Positions 7,323 through 17,815 of a DNA stretch of 64,000 bases are shown one piece after another. Numbering within the stretch: position 1 is the stretch's first letter; every line of letters begins with the position of its first letter. The stretch comes from Opitutales bacterium (lineage in GTDB: Bacteria > Verrucomicrobiota > Verrucomicrobiia > Opitutales > JAJFLR01). A model generated the notes under the pieces. The model saw only the letters and a program-made list of their open reading frames with translations, did not search any database and had not been told where the DNA came from. Location of the stretch: positions 1-64,000 of the forward strand of contig JAJFLR010000054.1 in NCBI GenBank assembly GCA_021772565.1, given 5' to 3'. The position numbers were made by a program, and so were the translations under genes.

Positions 7323-7420
7323 AATATTGTTTAACGTATTTATTAAAAAATAGACTCAAAAAAATTTAATAAAATTGCAAATTAATCGCCAAGTTTGAAA
7401 ATACTGACAGATCAAAAATG

Positions 7421-7434
7421 GAGGGACTTCCCTC
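7421..7434 (-). terminator. Short hairpin, possible terminator of priA
   Basis: GAGGG and CCCTC form a 5-bp GC-rich stem with a 4-base loop. On the minus strand it is followed after two bases by ATTTTTG. It lies about 75 bases past the priA stop and about 100 before the CnrY-like gene, where a terminator would be expected. The stem is short, so the call is tentative. Confidence 0.4.
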
Positions 7435-7508
7435 GTCGGCATTGAATTAAGTGGACAGGAATGTTAACAAGGAAATAAGTGTGTGTTTACTTCAATTTAA
7501 ATTTTTTT

Positions 7509-9776
7509 TCAGGATAAATTCACCGGATCTATATCGAGAAGCTCAATCACATCTTTATCAAATTTAAAGTTTTTTCTAATTTCGGCAAGATGTGGAATAA
7601 TCCTGGATACATTTTTGACAAAATACCAAACCTGAAAACGGTATTGGTCTTTCATTTTTTCTATCGGTGCGGGTGAAGGCCCCCTGATTTCAAGTGGATG
7701 TAATTTTGCATTTTTTTTCATTTCATTTTCCAGGTGCTGTACCCACTGTTGGGCATAAAATGAAACCTTATCCGGATTTCTTCCTCTAAACAGATGACGG
7801 ATCAAATGCCTGAATGGAGGATAGTTATACGACTTTCGTTGTTCAAGTTCTTCTTTGAAATATCCATCAAAATCTGCTCGTCGAGCAAATTGGATCGGTG
7901 CACTGTAAGGCAAAAAAGATTGAGCGACCACTTCTCCCGACTGGTCACCTCTGCCACTTCTTCCGGCGACTTGAACCAATAATTGAAAAGTGCGCTCTGA
8001 TGCCCTGAAATCTTGAATATGTAAAGATAGATCCGCATCGATTAACCCAACTAATGTTACATTAGGAAAATCCAGCCCTTTAGCTATCATTTGCGTGCCG
8101 ACAAGAATATCAATTTTACCGATTTTGAAATCAGAAAATATTTTGCGAAACAAATTTTTCTTCTGCATCGAATCTGAATCAAGTCGAACAATTTTAGCAG
8201 TTGGTAAAAATTTTTTAACTATGTCTTCAACTTTTTGAGTCCCCATACCACGCCATCTTATTTTTTCCGATTGGCACTTGGGACAATATTTTGGGGCCTG
8301 ATTTTGTTTACCGCAAATATGACATTTTAGTTTTTCGTCAGTGCGATGATAGGTCATGGCAATACTACAATGTTCACATGTTTCAATATGTGAGCAATCA
8401 GGACAGAGCATACTCGAAGAATAACCTCTACGATTAATAAATAAAATAGCTTGTTCCTTGTCTTCAAAACGTTGTTTTAACTTTTCTATTAACATTCGTG
8501 ATAAAACCACATGTCCTTTTTGATTGATTACTTCTCTGGTCATATCCACGACGTGTACTAGCGGAAGACTTCGATTATCAACACGATTCAAAATTTTATT
8601 AATACTGTATTTCCCAATTTCTACATTGTAGAGAGATTCCAAAGATGGAGTTGCGGACCCCAATAAACAAACAGCGTTATTTAACCTGGCACGATAAATG
8701 GCAACATCTCTCCCGTGATATCGCGGTGATTCATCTTGTTTGTAAGCCGGTTCGTGTTCTTCATCGACAATTATCAAACGTAAATTTTGCACAGGCGCAA
8801 AAACAGCAGAGCGTGGACCGACAACAACATTTGCTTCACCAGTCGCCAATGAGTGCCAGGCATCCAATTTTTCTCCTTCCGAAATCATACTATGCCAAAC
8901 AATAATTTTTGAGCCGCATTCATTTTCTAATCTGGATCGAACCTGACCGACCGTTTGAGGGGTAAGTGCGATTTCCGGCACCAGAAGAATTGCGCCACCT
9001 CCGCCAGCAACCACTTTTTTTAGAAGATGAATATAAACTTCAGTTTTCCCGGAACCAGTTACACCGTGCAGTAAATGTGATTTAAATTTGTGACGATCTA
9101 TACTTTCGCCGATATCCATCACAGCAGTTTCCTGTTCCTGATTAAGAATAATTTTTTTTGGCAGAGTAGTTTCACTAAAACCTATTTCGTCATCGTAGAC
9201 AGTTCTATTAATCTGCGTTAAATTTTCCTTTATAATCTTTTTGTCGATCAATGTTTTGCAGCTACTCGAATTCACACCTAATCGATTAAGAACTTTTGAT
9301 TTTTGAACTGCATTAGTTTGTTGGCTTAAAAAATTATAAAGCTTCGCCTGTTTGGGTGCTTTTTTTTGTAACTGTATCAGTGATTCGGCATCCAATTTAT
9401 TATCAATTTGAATAAATAAATTACTCTTCAACCCCATGCCTTTTCTAGCAGCAGTGGGAATTATTGCTTCCAGCACAGAGTCATAGGTAAGCGCATAGTA
9501 AGATCTCATCCAAACAACCAACTTGATTAATTCAAAAGTTAGTACTGAGAAAGGATAAACAATTTGCAGAATAAATTTTAGTTTATTCACCGGACAATCA
9601 TCCGGCGCAACTAAATCAGAAACTATCGCCAGCTCTGTGCGACTTAATAAAGGTACTCGAACTAGCTGTCCAATTTTAATATCATTACTAATTGTTAGAG
9701 GAACTTTATAACCTAAAACTTTATCAAACCCGGTCAGAGGAAAAACGGAAATTGCCTGAGTAGTTTTTTCTTTCAT
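7509..9776 (-). CDS. priA: Primosomal protein N' (PriA), replication restart helicase
   Basis: A 755-residue SF2 DNA helicase that reloads the replisome at stalled forks. The N-terminal DNA-binding region (1-110) binds the 3' end at forks. The helicase core has Walker A GVTGSGKTE, the DEEH box, and YHGRDVAIYRA. Eight cysteines of the zinc-binding insertion occur in CPDCSHIETCEHC and the following CHICG and CPKCQ segments. Motif VI is QVAGRSGRGDQSG. Length and motif order are normal for the family. It stands alone with no gene coupled on either side. The ATG has no Shine-Dalgarno. Confidence 0.96.
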   Translation of the reverse strand: MKEKTTQAISVFPLTGFDKVLGYKVPLTISNDIKIGQLVRVPLLSRTELAIVSDLVAPDDCPVNKLKFILQIVYPFSVLTFELIKLVVWMRSYYALTYDSVLEAIIPTAARKGMGLKSNLFIQIDNKLDAESLIQLQKKAPKQAKLYNFLSQQTNAVQKSKVLNRLGVNSSSCKTLIDKKIIKENLTQINRTVYDDEIGFSETTLPKKIILNQEQETAVMDIGESIDRHKFKSHLLHGVTGSGKTEVYIHLLKKVVAGGGGAILLVPEIALTPQTVGQVRSRLENECGSKIIVWHSMISEGEKLDAWHSLATGEANVVVGPRSAVFAPVQNLRLIIVDEEHEPAYKQDESPRYHGRDVAIYRARLNNAVCLLGSATPSLESLYNVEIGKYSINKILNRVDNRSLPLVHVVDMTREVINQKGHVVLSRMLIEKLKQRFEDKEQAILFINRRGYSSSMLCPDCSHIETCEHCSIAMTYHRTDEKLKCHICGKQNQAPKYCPKCQSEKIRWRGMGTQKVEDIVKKFLPTAKIVRLDSDSMQKKNLFRKIFSDFKIGKIDILVGTQMIAKGLDFPNVTLVGLIDADLSLHIQDFRASERTFQLLVQVAGRSGRGDQSGEVVAQSFLPYSAPIQFARRADFDGYFKEELEQRKSYNYPPFRHLIRHLFRGRNPDKVSFYAQQWVQHLENEMKKNAKLHPLEIRGPSPAPIEKMKDQYRFQVWYFVKNVSRIIPHLAEIRKNFKFDKDVIELLDIDPVNLS

Positions 9777-9865
9777 TCAAAAAAATGAGTATCAAATTAA
9801 AATTGGGAGACAAAACAAAAGTGAGATTAATTCATAGTTATAGCATCTGAAACTGTGACGAGAAA

Positions 9866-9960
9866 AGCGGTGCTGAAGCACCGTACTCCAGAGAAGCTAC
9901 GCTTCATGGAAAGTCTTTGAGACGAAGTCTCTTTAAAGTACGGCGTTTCAGTGCCGTCTA
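9866..9960. repeat. Cluster of short hairpins (dispersed repeat family)
   Basis: Consecutive inverted repeats: CGGTGC-tgaa-GCACCG, GAAGC-tac-GCTTC, GAGAC-gaa-GTCTC and ACGGC...GCCGT. The wording agcggtgctgaagcaccg and gaagctacgcttc recurs, in the other orientation, in the elements at 44591 and 45740. This is a non-coding repeat fragment in the 324-base gap between priA and the OppD-like gene. The rest of that gap shows nothing recognisable. Confidence 0.65.
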
Positions 9961-10100
9961 CGGTCGAACCAACACAGTGTCATAGTATTCGAATTGATGA
10001 CTTTCTCTCACTCCTTTTACCCTCTATCACCATCGGAATTAAAAAATATCGAGCCCGCTACAGATAACCGTTTCACTGATACCGAAAGTGAATGCTAAAA

Positions 10101-11084
10101 TTAAATCTCAGCCAATTCGCCATTTTGATAACGAATACACGCAGTCTTTTGACCTGCACCAATTTCAAACAACTTGATTTCTGATTTTTGACAAATATCC
10201 TTAACAAATTCGCAACGCTCTTGAAATGCACATCCAACAATCTCATTCGATAAATCCGGTGGCATTCCCTGAATAGTATACAAATCCTCACCTTTTTCCT
10301 GCAATGAAGGTATTGATTTTTGTAAAGCTCGAGTGTAAGGATGTTTCGACTTATAATAAATATTATCAATCAACCCGGACTCCAATATTTTTCCGGCATA
10401 CATAACGTTTACCCGATCACAGATTCCTGCGACTACCCCCAAATCGTGAGTAATAAAAATTATTGCGGTACCGGTATCTTTTTGCCGTTGCTTAATTAAT
10501 TCTAAAATCTGTGCCTGAACAGTTACATCGAGTGCAGTAGTCGGTTCATCAGCGATCAGGATTTCCGGTTGTGTAATTAAAGCCATTGCAATCATCACTC
10601 GTTGAAGCATGCCGCCAGAAAATTCGTGCGGGTAAGCATGTATCCGATTTGCAGCATCATGAATCCCGACCTCTTCCAAAGCTTCTATTGCTTTTCTAGT
10701 AGCGTCCTTTTTATTGTAATTTTCATGATAAATTAATGGTTCAATCAATTGTGTTGAAATTTTTAAAAATGGGTTGAGAGAAGTCATAGGGTCTTGAAAA
10801 ATCATTGAAATTTTTTTTCCCCGAATAGACCTTAAATTCTTTTTTGTGGTATTGAGTAAATCTGTGCCAGCAAACAGAGCACTACCACTTTCAATTTTTC
10901 CCGGTGGTTCGGGAATCAATCCCAACAATGCGTGAATCGATACAGATTTTCCCGATCCCGACTCACCCACAATTCCGAGAGTTTCGCCTTTTTCTATGGA
11001 AAACGAGATATCATTAACAGCTCTAACAATTCCATTACGTGTATAAAAAAAGATTTTTAAATCTCTAACCTCTAAAAGTGCCAT
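10101..11084 (-). CDS. OppD/DppD-type ABC transporter ATP-binding protein
   Basis: A 327-residue ATPase of the oligopeptide/dipeptide uptake family. It has Walker A GESGSGKS (about 40-47), the Q-loop in MIFQDPMTSLNPF, signature FSGGMLQRVMIAMAL, and Walker B ILIADEPTTALDVT. The C-terminal peptide-transporter extension carries the cysteine cluster CAFQERCEFVKDIC. Such ATPases normally sit with OppBC permeases, OppF and a binding protein. Here none is nearby, so it is an orphan, and its partners must lie outside the window. No Shine-Dalgarno precedes the ATG. Confidence 0.92.
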   Translation of the reverse strand: MALLEVRDLKIFFYTRNGIVRAVNDISFSIEKGETLGIVGESGSGKSVSIHALLGLIPEPPGKIESGSALFAGTDLLNTTKKNLRSIRGKKISMIFQDPMTSLNPFLKISTQLIEPLIYHENYNKKDATRKAIEALEEVGIHDAANRIHAYPHEFSGGMLQRVMIAMALITQPEILIADEPTTALDVTVQAQILELIKQRQKDTGTAIIFITHDLGVVAGICDRVNVMYAGKILESGLIDNIYYKSKHPYTRALQKSIPSLQEKGEDLYTIQGMPPDLSNEIVGCAFQERCEFVKDICQKSEIKLFEIGAGQKTACIRYQNGELAEI

Positions 11085-11179
11085 AATTGAATTTTCTGGT
11101 TGTGTCTTAATTTAGTTCGATCAATTCTTATAGTATATTTGTAGCAAAAGTTTAATAGGCAAGAAAGTTTAAACGACAT

Positions 11180-11617
11180 ATGAAGTTATCCATCAAATTT
11201 ACTAAAATAAAACTATTCTCAATTATATTAGTCTCCGGATTTTTATTAAATTCACCACTCACACTATTTGGTCAAAATATAGGTGATGAACTGCCAAAGA
11301 AAGGTCTGAACTTAAAATTAGAAAACGGAAATTCATTGTATCTCAAAATTGAGGAAAGTAATTTTCGGATATATTTTGTCGATGCAGAAAATTTCGTGAT
11401 AAAACCACCATTTGATGCTGCTCGCATTCAATACGAAAATTTTCGCGGTGAAAAAGATAAAAAAACTTTATCAATAAAAAAATCATCATCCGGCCCTTAC
11501 TTAACAAGTTCACGTCGAATAGATAAACCGTACCAATTTTGGCTTCGATTAAAACTGCTTGATGCAAAGGATGAGAAAAAAAATAAATTCTTCCCGAGAA
11601 TGAAGTTTAGGCAGTGA
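11180..11617 (+). CDS. Secreted hypothetical protein
   Basis: A 145-residue protein I do not recognise. Residues 1-31 form a signal peptide or anchor (ILVSGFLLNSPLTLFG). The mature part is strongly basic, with beta-strand-like alternation (NSLYLKIEESNFRIYFVDAE) and a Lys-rich centre (EKDKKTLSIKKSSSG). It has no cysteines, and no lipobox is apparent. It is divergent from the OppD-like gene, with 95 bases between them that must hold both promoters. Probably a periplasmic protein. Confidence 0.6.
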   Translation: MKLSIKFTKIKLFSIILVSGFLLNSPLTLFGQNIGDELPKKGLNLKLENGNSLYLKIEESNFRIYFVDAENFVIKPPFDAARIQYENFRGEKDKKTLSIKKSSSGPYLTSSRRIDKPYQFWLRLKLLDAKDEKKNKFFPRMKFRQ

Positions 11618-11965
11618 ATTTACAGAATAGTTATTAGATCATTGAGATTAATTTTTGTTTACTGAATTTACAAAATTATTATCTCCATTATCTCTAGTTA
11701 TCTTTTCATTTTTCATATCAAAATTTGATTATATTAAAACACTGTTATCAGTCCCATGGAATTTCACAATTTAATATACTACATAGATATATAACGGTTA
11801 TGTTGGGTAAATAGTTTAAACAACTAACTTGCAAAAACAACGGGACAAAATAAGTGGGATAAATATATAAATTTCGATAACAATTATATTGAAATTTTTT
11901 AAGTAATATTACATAAAACTTTTTTCTTAGTTATTTATTAACAATAATTTACTAAATTATATAAT
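11618..11965. other. AT-rich intergenic gap, no gene seen
   Basis: About 348 bases, very AT-rich, without a convincing reading frame, hairpin or RNA motif. It precedes the Fic gene and ends in tataat immediately before that ATG. Confidence 0.5.
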
Positions 11966-13150
11966 ATGAAAAAAAACAGGAAATTCACTACAACTCATCC
12001 ATGGCTTGAAAAATTTAGCGTGGACACCAGAGAAATTGACTTTGAAACATGGATTTTACTGGGAGAGGCACAATCAAAATGTGAGCATATTTCAAATGCA
12101 CCATTAAAGCCTATAACAGCACAAAAATTGCACCAGATTTATTTAGCCAAAGGGGTACTTGCAACAACAGCTATCGAAGGCAATACCTTAAAAGAAGAAG
12201 AAGTAATACAAAGACTTCAAGGTAAGCTTGAACTACCCGAGTCTAAACAATATCTACAGCAAGAAATAGATAATATAATTGAATCTTGTAATGACATTGC
12301 TGAAAACTTATTCAATAAAACCAATGTGGAACTTAATCCTAACCATTTAAATAATATTAATGGAAAAGTTCTAAAAAACTTAGTATTGGAAGAAGATGTC
12401 AGTCCCGGAAAATTGAGATTAACCGGTGTAGCCGTAGGAAGATATTTAGCAGTTCCAGCCGAAGATGTTGAATATTTGCTTAATGAATATTGCACATGGC
12501 TAAATAAAACACTTTCAAAACTGGATAGTAAAAACAAAATAGTTTACTCAATAATTATTGCAATTTATGCACATTTATACTTCGTCTGGATTCACCCTTA
12601 CGGTGACGGCAATGGCAGAACTGCAAGACTCATAGAGCTGAGCATTTTACTTAATGCAGGAATTCCCCAGCCGGCAACACAACTCTTAAGCAACTTTTAT
12701 AATCAAACAAGAACCGAATACTACCGACAATTAGATAAAGCAGGTCAATTAAAAGGTAACATGATCAGATTTCTAAAGTATGCTATCAGAGGATTTGTTG
12801 ATCAGTTAAAAGAACAAATTGAACAAATAAGAATTCAACAATGGGAGACTTCCTGGATTGAATATGTTCATGAAAAGTTTAATGAAAAAGAGTCTATGTC
12901 AGACAGAAGAATACGGCGACTAGCATTAGATTTATCAAAAATTTTTATGCCCACACCATTTTCAAAAATACGCCAAATTTCTATAAGGACAGCAGAAGCA
13001 TACGCTAGCAAAACAGATCGAACATTATTGAATGATTTGAAAAAACTCATTCAACTAAATATTATTAAAAAAACGAAAGATGGGTATATTGTTAACAGAG
13101 AAATCATATTGGCGTTTTTACCTGAAAAAATTAATGATTCTATAAAATAG
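11966..13150 (+). CDS. Fic family protein (class II, autoinhibited)
   Basis: A 394-residue protein of the Fic/DOC superfamily, which usually transfers AMP from ATP to a target hydroxyl. The active-site loop HPYGDGNGRTARL starts at His210 and matches HPFxxGNGRxxR. An N-terminal inhibitory helix motif T67-xxx-E71-G72 (TTAIEG) fits [S/T]xxxE[G/N], so the enzyme is probably kept off by its own N-terminal helix. The C-terminal part (about 300-390) looks like a winged helix domain, as in Fic proteins that bind DNA. No partner gene is adjacent. Its stop codon abuts the stop of the convergent recJ with no base between. Confidence 0.9.
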   Translation: MKKNRKFTTTHPWLEKFSVDTREIDFETWILLGEAQSKCEHISNAPLKPITAQKLHQIYLAKGVLATTAIEGNTLKEEEVIQRLQGKLELPESKQYLQQEIDNIIESCNDIAENLFNKTNVELNPNHLNNINGKVLKNLVLEEDVSPGKLRLTGVAVGRYLAVPAEDVEYLLNEYCTWLNKTLSKLDSKNKIVYSIIIAIYAHLYFVWIHPYGDGNGRTARLIELSILLNAGIPQPATQLLSNFYNQTRTEYYRQLDKAGQLKGNMIRFLKYAIRGFVDQLKEQIEQIRIQQWETSWIEYVHEKFNEKESMSDRRIRRLALDLSKIFMPTPFSKIRQISIRTAEAYASKTDRTLLNDLKKLIQLNIIKKTKDGYIVNREIILAFLPEKINDSIK

Positions 13151-14869
13151 TTAATCGCTAGCCAGCTTCCAATCCACCAACGTCAATTGCGGTGTCTTAT
13201 TGCCATTCCAACTATTCCAGTTAAATTTTACTGCAATGTCTATTGGCTTATCGACTGGCATCATATTATCTGCCTGTTTCCAGGCGATTCCTTTTATTTT
13301 AGTTCTCATATCTTTGCGGATTTCAAAACGGTAATGATTTTCGCCGAAATTAACTGGTTCGCTATTTAATATTAAATTCTTAATGCCAAATATTGGCTCC
13401 TGGTTACCTTGACCAAAGGGATGCATTTTTTCCAGCTCATCGAGTAGCTGATCGGTTAAATCTATTGGGTTGAGATAAATAGAAATATCCAGCTGTCGTT
13501 TGATTGCGTTGCCATTTAATATTTTTTTGATTGAATTGTTAAATGTTTCACGAAACTCTTCGACAACTGCAGGATCAATAGTTACTCCAACGGCCATTGG
13601 ATGGCCTCCCCAACTGCCAAGTAAATGTGAACAATTTTGAAGCGCATCAACTAAATTGATGCCAATTAAACTTCTCCCAGACCCTTTCGCAAGTATTCCT
13701 TCAGATCCTAAAACAATTGTTGGTAAATTAAATTTCTGGCTAATACGACTGGCGACTATTCCGACTACACCGGCATGCCACTCAGATGAATATAAAACCA
13801 ACGCTGTATCTTCCGTATATTTTTCGAAAACTTCTTTTTCAGCTTCTTTGCAGATTTTTTTTTCAATCTCTTGTCTTTCCCTATTATACTGGTCGAGTCT
13901 TTTTGCTATCTCTACGCAACGGCTCAAATCATTACTCAATAAAAGTTCTATCGGTTCTGTAGCATCAGCCAAACGGCCGCTGGCATTGATACGCGGCCCC
14001 AGTCGGAAACCGACATCCACCGGTTTTATCTCACTTCCCAATTTTATTCCACTGACATCACAGAGCGCAGAGACCCCTGGTCGACCGGAGAATTGCATTC
14101 TAGCCAAACCCTTTTTAGCCAGTATTCTGTTTTCTCCTTGTAATGGAACTATATCAGCAATGGTACCCATCGCAACCAGATCTAAAAATTTTTTAAGATC
14201 AATTTTTTTTGCAACATCAATATCTAAATTTCTTGTATGGATTAGCAATCCGTGTATCAGTTTAAAAACTAATCCGACTGCACTCATTTGAGACCATGAT
14301 TTTTTTTCATCATCAAAAACATGGGGATTAACTAATATGCAGTTATCTGGAGGAGTCTCTTTACTTTTATGATGATCAATAATTATTACATCTATGCTTT
14401 TTTCCAAAAGATATTTTATTTCAGAATGACTGTTGGTACCACAGTCAACTGCAATCAACAGACCTGGAATACCAAACTCACCAATTGCCCGATCCAGAGC
14501 AATTTTGCCAAGTCCATAACCTTCATCGAGACGACGCGGCACAAAAAAATCAGGCAGTAAATCAAATTCTCTGAGGACACTAGTAAGTAATACATTACTC
14601 GTTACACCATCGACATCGTAATCCCCATAAATGAGAATTTTTTCTTTGCTCTCAATCGCCTGAAAAATCCGCTTAACCGCAGATTCAAGATTTGTGATTT
14701 TAAACGGGTCGTCTAAATTTTTGAGTTGTGGATTGAGAAATCGTTTTGCGTCATCAGAATTACAAATTCCAATTCTGACAAGTAGTTCAGTTAGAACATT
14801 ACTGATATCCAATGCCTGACTGATCTGATCAACAAGTTTTGAATCTGCTTGAGTAAAATTCCAAAGCAT
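13151..14869 (-). CDS. recJ: Single-stranded-DNA-specific exonuclease RecJ
   Basis: A 572-residue 5'-3' single-strand exonuclease used in recombination and repair. The DHH phosphoesterase core shows IYGDYDVDGVTS (near residue 80), DCGTNSH, the IIDHHK motif and, in the DHHA1 part, HAGVVGIVASRI and GSWGGHPMAVG. A C-terminal OB-like domain follows. Size and motif order are normal. It is 9 bases downstream of secDF on the same strand, suggesting cotranscription, and converges on the Fic gene. Confidence 0.96.
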   Translation of the reverse strand: MLWNFTQADSKLVDQISQALDISNVLTELLVRIGICNSDDAKRFLNPQLKNLDDPFKITNLESAVKRIFQAIESKEKILIYGDYDVDGVTSNVLLTSVLREFDLLPDFFVPRRLDEGYGLGKIALDRAIGEFGIPGLLIAVDCGTNSHSEIKYLLEKSIDVIIIDHHKSKETPPDNCILVNPHVFDDEKKSWSQMSAVGLVFKLIHGLLIHTRNLDIDVAKKIDLKKFLDLVAMGTIADIVPLQGENRILAKKGLARMQFSGRPGVSALCDVSGIKLGSEIKPVDVGFRLGPRINASGRLADATEPIELLLSNDLSRCVEIAKRLDQYNRERQEIEKKICKEAEKEVFEKYTEDTALVLYSSEWHAGVVGIVASRISQKFNLPTIVLGSEGILAKGSGRSLIGINLVDALQNCSHLLGSWGGHPMAVGVTIDPAVVEEFRETFNNSIKKILNGNAIKRQLDISIYLNPIDLTDQLLDELEKMHPFGQGNQEPIFGIKNLILNSEPVNFGENHYRFEIRKDMRTKIKGIAWKQADNMMPVDKPIDIAVKFNWNSWNGNKTPQLTLVDWKLASD

Positions 14870-14878
14870 TTCAATCTA

Positions 14879-17437
14879 TCATACGTTAGTTGTGCCTTCC
14901 CAATCATAAGATGGTAGTATTTTACCCTCTTCAACTTTCTTGCGATCACCTTTATGATAACGATAAAATATTGGACTAGCGATAAAGATTGATGAAAATG
15001 TTCCGGTTAAAATTCCTATGATAAACACAGTTGCAAAATCTACAATCACTCCAGCGCCATAAATCCTCAAAGCAAATGTAGCTAACAATGTCGTCATACT
15101 AGTTAGGATAGTTCGAGAGAGCGTTCGGTTAATTGCCAAATTAATTATATCTGACAAAGTCGATCTTGGATCTAATGTTAGTTCTTCTCTAATTCTATCA
15201 AAAACGACAATAGTATCATTGATTGAATAACCAACGATCATTAAAATTGAGGCAACCATAGGTGCAGTAAATTGTCCGCTACCAATTCCGAGAACTTGTC
15301 CGAGAAAAACATAGAGTCCGATTGTCATTAAAATATCATGTACAGTTGCAACCACAGCACCTAATCCGTAACCGAATTCAAAACGAACTGCTACATACAT
15401 CAATATTCCAAGTAACGCGACAGCCACAGATATGAGCGCGCTTTTTTGCACTTCTTTACCAACAGTGGCACCGATAATTGATTCACCTGCCAATTCTAAT
15501 TCAGCGCCTGGATGAGCAGCTGCCAGTGCTTTATGAAACTGATTCCCTTTGCCTTCTTCAGTTTGAATTTTTAAGATTTCTTCGCCTTGTCCAATGAGAC
15601 TTTGATAATTAACAATAATTTCGCCGAATTCACCTTCTCGTGCAACCTGCATTATTTTATCAGTCGATAATTTTTCTGCAAAATTTATTGAAATTTCATC
15701 ACCGCCCTCAAAATCAATACCGAGTATATTTTCCTTATGAATTCCTACAGTAACCACACCAATAAAAACTATAATCCATGAAGTAATAAAGGCCGGTTTC
15801 CAATAGTTAAGAAAAGGTGTGTCTTTAAATTTAAATATATCCAGCCCGAGAATTTTTTTCGCAAATCCAGTATGAACAAATAATTCTAATATCCAACGGT
15901 TGATAATTAAGGCAGAAAACATTGAACTGACGATACCAATAGCCAGAGTCACACCAAATCCCTTAACAGGACCTGTCCCAAGCCAAATTAGAATCGAGGC
16001 AGTTATTAAAGTAGTTATATTAGCATCAACGATTGTAGTAATTACTTTATCGTAGCCATTGACTAAAGCAGTTTTCAGATTTTTTCCTAGTTTTAATTCT
16101 TCTCTTATTCGTTCAAAAATTAGAATGTTGGCGTCAACTGCCATACCAATCGTCAAAACTAACGCGGCTACTCCTGGTAATGTTAAAGTCGCACCAAGAC
16201 TCGACAATGTACCGATCACAATAACGACATTGGCCACAACTGAAATCACCGCTACAAATCCCGATGTAAAATAATAAACAATCATGAAAATGGCGACAAG
16301 AATTGATCCCATAATTGCTGCTTTGAGACTGGCAGCTCTGGAATCCTTGGCCAGGGTTGGTCCAATCTCGTACATCTCTTCCATCTGCAGCCCAACTTGA
16401 AGTGGATTACTTAAAACGTTAGCTAACTCAATTGCTTCACGCTGTGAGAATCGCCCTTCAATTGTAGCGGAGCCTCCGGAAATTTCTTTTCTTACAGTTG
16501 GTGCGGAATAGAGTTTACCATCAAGAATTATCGCTAATTGCCCAACAGTCCCATTTTTGTTCTCTTCTTCAATTCTTCGAGTTAAATCGGCAAATTTATT
16601 TCCACCGGAATTTGTAAAATCGAGATAGATCAAATAGCTACCCACTTCATTTGGCCCGGCATATGCGCGTTTAATAATTTCACCGGTAAGTTCAGGAATA
16701 CGTTTTACATAATATCTGATCTCGGAAATTTCACCGGTTTTTGGGTCTTCACGCTCTTCAAACATTTCAACATAGCCAGTTGGTTTTTCAGCAGGGGGTT
16801 GAATTGAACGGTGAACCAAGCTGAGCTCAAGTAAAGCCGGAGCCTGTAAAGATTCAGCTGCATTAGGATTATCTTTCAATGATATTCCAGGCATCTGTAC
16901 TTCAATTTTATTGTTCCCTTTTTCGCGAACAATCGGTTCAGCAACACCGAGCCCATCAACTCGTCGTGCGATTATTGACTTGGCCTGCGATAATTGATCA
17001 GCACGTTGCTCATCAACTGTAGACAAATCTTTTTCATTAATCGCAAAAGTAAATGCTACACCACCATTGAGATCGAGGCCCAGTTTAACTTTACTCTGAG
17101 AACTTTTTAATAAATGACTTAATAAAACATTATTTCTTTTTTCCAGATTTTTAATATCTGAAATATTTATCTCAGGGTAGAATTTCGAAAAATCAATTTT
17201 CCGTTCATTAACAATATTTTTTAAAGTCAGAAAAAATGATTTTTCTTTTTCTTTATCTGCGTCATACTTATCCTGAGCTTCTTTGAGGAGGGCTTCATGT
17301 TCTTCAATCAATGCAGTAGACTGAGCGACCAAATAATCTTTAAATTCTGTGCTTTGCCAAGGTACTAAATTTGAGACAGCCCAAATAAAAATCATAACCG
17401 ACAACACTAATTTCCAAATAATACTTCCTGATGACAT
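14879..17437 (-). CDS. secDF: Fused SecD-SecF protein translocase subunit
   Basis: An 852-residue inner-membrane protein that uses the proton gradient to help pull exported proteins out of SecYEG. Residues 1-520 are SecD: one N-terminal span, KLGLDLNGGVAF, a large periplasmic P1 domain, then five spans with TIGMAVDANILIFERIREE. Residues about 550-852 are SecF: GIDFEGGDEI, then GYSINDTIVVFDRIREE. Both halves keep the membrane Asp/Arg residues of the proton path. The fused form is common in Verrucomicrobiota and Bacteroidota. A long N-terminal coiled-coil-like stretch (about 30-95) precedes P1. The gene follows yajC by 39 bases. Confidence 0.95.
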   Translation of the reverse strand: MSSGSIIWKLVLSVMIFIWAVSNLVPWQSTEFKDYLVAQSTALIEEHEALLKEAQDKYDADKEKEKSFFLTLKNIVNERKIDFSKFYPEINISDIKNLEKRNNVLLSHLLKSSQSKVKLGLDLNGGVAFTFAINEKDLSTVDEQRADQLSQAKSIIARRVDGLGVAEPIVREKGNNKIEVQMPGISLKDNPNAAESLQAPALLELSLVHRSIQPPAEKPTGYVEMFEEREDPKTGEISEIRYYVKRIPELTGEIIKRAYAGPNEVGSYLIYLDFTNSGGNKFADLTRRIEEENKNGTVGQLAIILDGKLYSAPTVRKEISGGSATIEGRFSQREAIELANVLSNPLQVGLQMEEMYEIGPTLAKDSRAASLKAAIMGSILVAIFMIVYYFTSGFVAVISVVANVVIVIGTLSSLGATLTLPGVAALVLTIGMAVDANILIFERIREELKLGKNLKTALVNGYDKVITTIVDANITTLITASILIWLGTGPVKGFGVTLAIGIVSSMFSALIINRWILELFVHTGFAKKILGLDIFKFKDTPFLNYWKPAFITSWIIVFIGVVTVGIHKENILGIDFEGGDEISINFAEKLSTDKIMQVAREGEFGEIIVNYQSLIGQGEEILKIQTEEGKGNQFHKALAAAHPGAELELAGESIIGATVGKEVQKSALISVAVALLGILMYVAVRFEFGYGLGAVVATVHDILMTIGLYVFLGQVLGIGSGQFTAPMVASILMIVGYSINDTIVVFDRIREELTLDPRSTLSDIINLAINRTLSRTILTSMTTLLATFALRIYGAGVIVDFATVFIIGILTGTFSSIFIASPIFYRYHKGDRKKVEEGKILPSYDWEGTTNV

Positions 17438-17476
17438 TTTACGTTATAAAAAATTACAAATTCCAAACTGATAATT

Positions 17477-17815
17477 CTATTTTGAATTATTCTGTGTTTT
17501 TACTATTTTATTTTGAATGAAGTTTTTATGAATCTCAATTCTCGCATTGTCTGCAACTTTCAATACCATACGATCAGGTTTAACAGCTGCAATAACACCA
17601 AATATTCCCCCATTAGTCATGACTGAATCGCCGGCTTTAAGTTCTCCAAGCATTTTATCGTGCTCTTTTTGCTTTTTTCTTTGTGGCGCAATTAACAGGA
17701 ACCACATCCCGGCGATGAAGAGTCCCATAATGACAAATTGAAATGTCGGGTTGACCCCGGAAGGTGCTGGATCAGCCTGAGCCAATATAAAATTATAAAT
17801 ATCTAATGATTGCAT
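17477..17815 (-). CDS. yajC: Preprotein translocase subunit YajC
   Basis: A 112-residue single-span protein of the Sec holotranslocon. The membrane helix (about 25-43) is followed by the typical LIAPQRKKQKEHDKML segment and a small beta domain (LKAGDSVMTNGGIFGVIAAV). First gene of a yajC-secDF-recJ set on the minus strand. It is divergent from speA across 265 bases that must carry both promoters. Confidence 0.94.
   Translation of the reverse strand: MQSLDIYNFILAQADPAPSGVNPTFQFVIMGLFIAGMWFLLIAPQRKKQKEHDKMLGELKAGDSVMTNGGIFGVIAAVKPDRMVLKVADNARIEIHKNFIQNKIVKTQNNSK

Noticed and set aside
10101-11084. Part of a peptide transporter operon
   Set aside because: No permease, OppF or binding protein gene is next to it.
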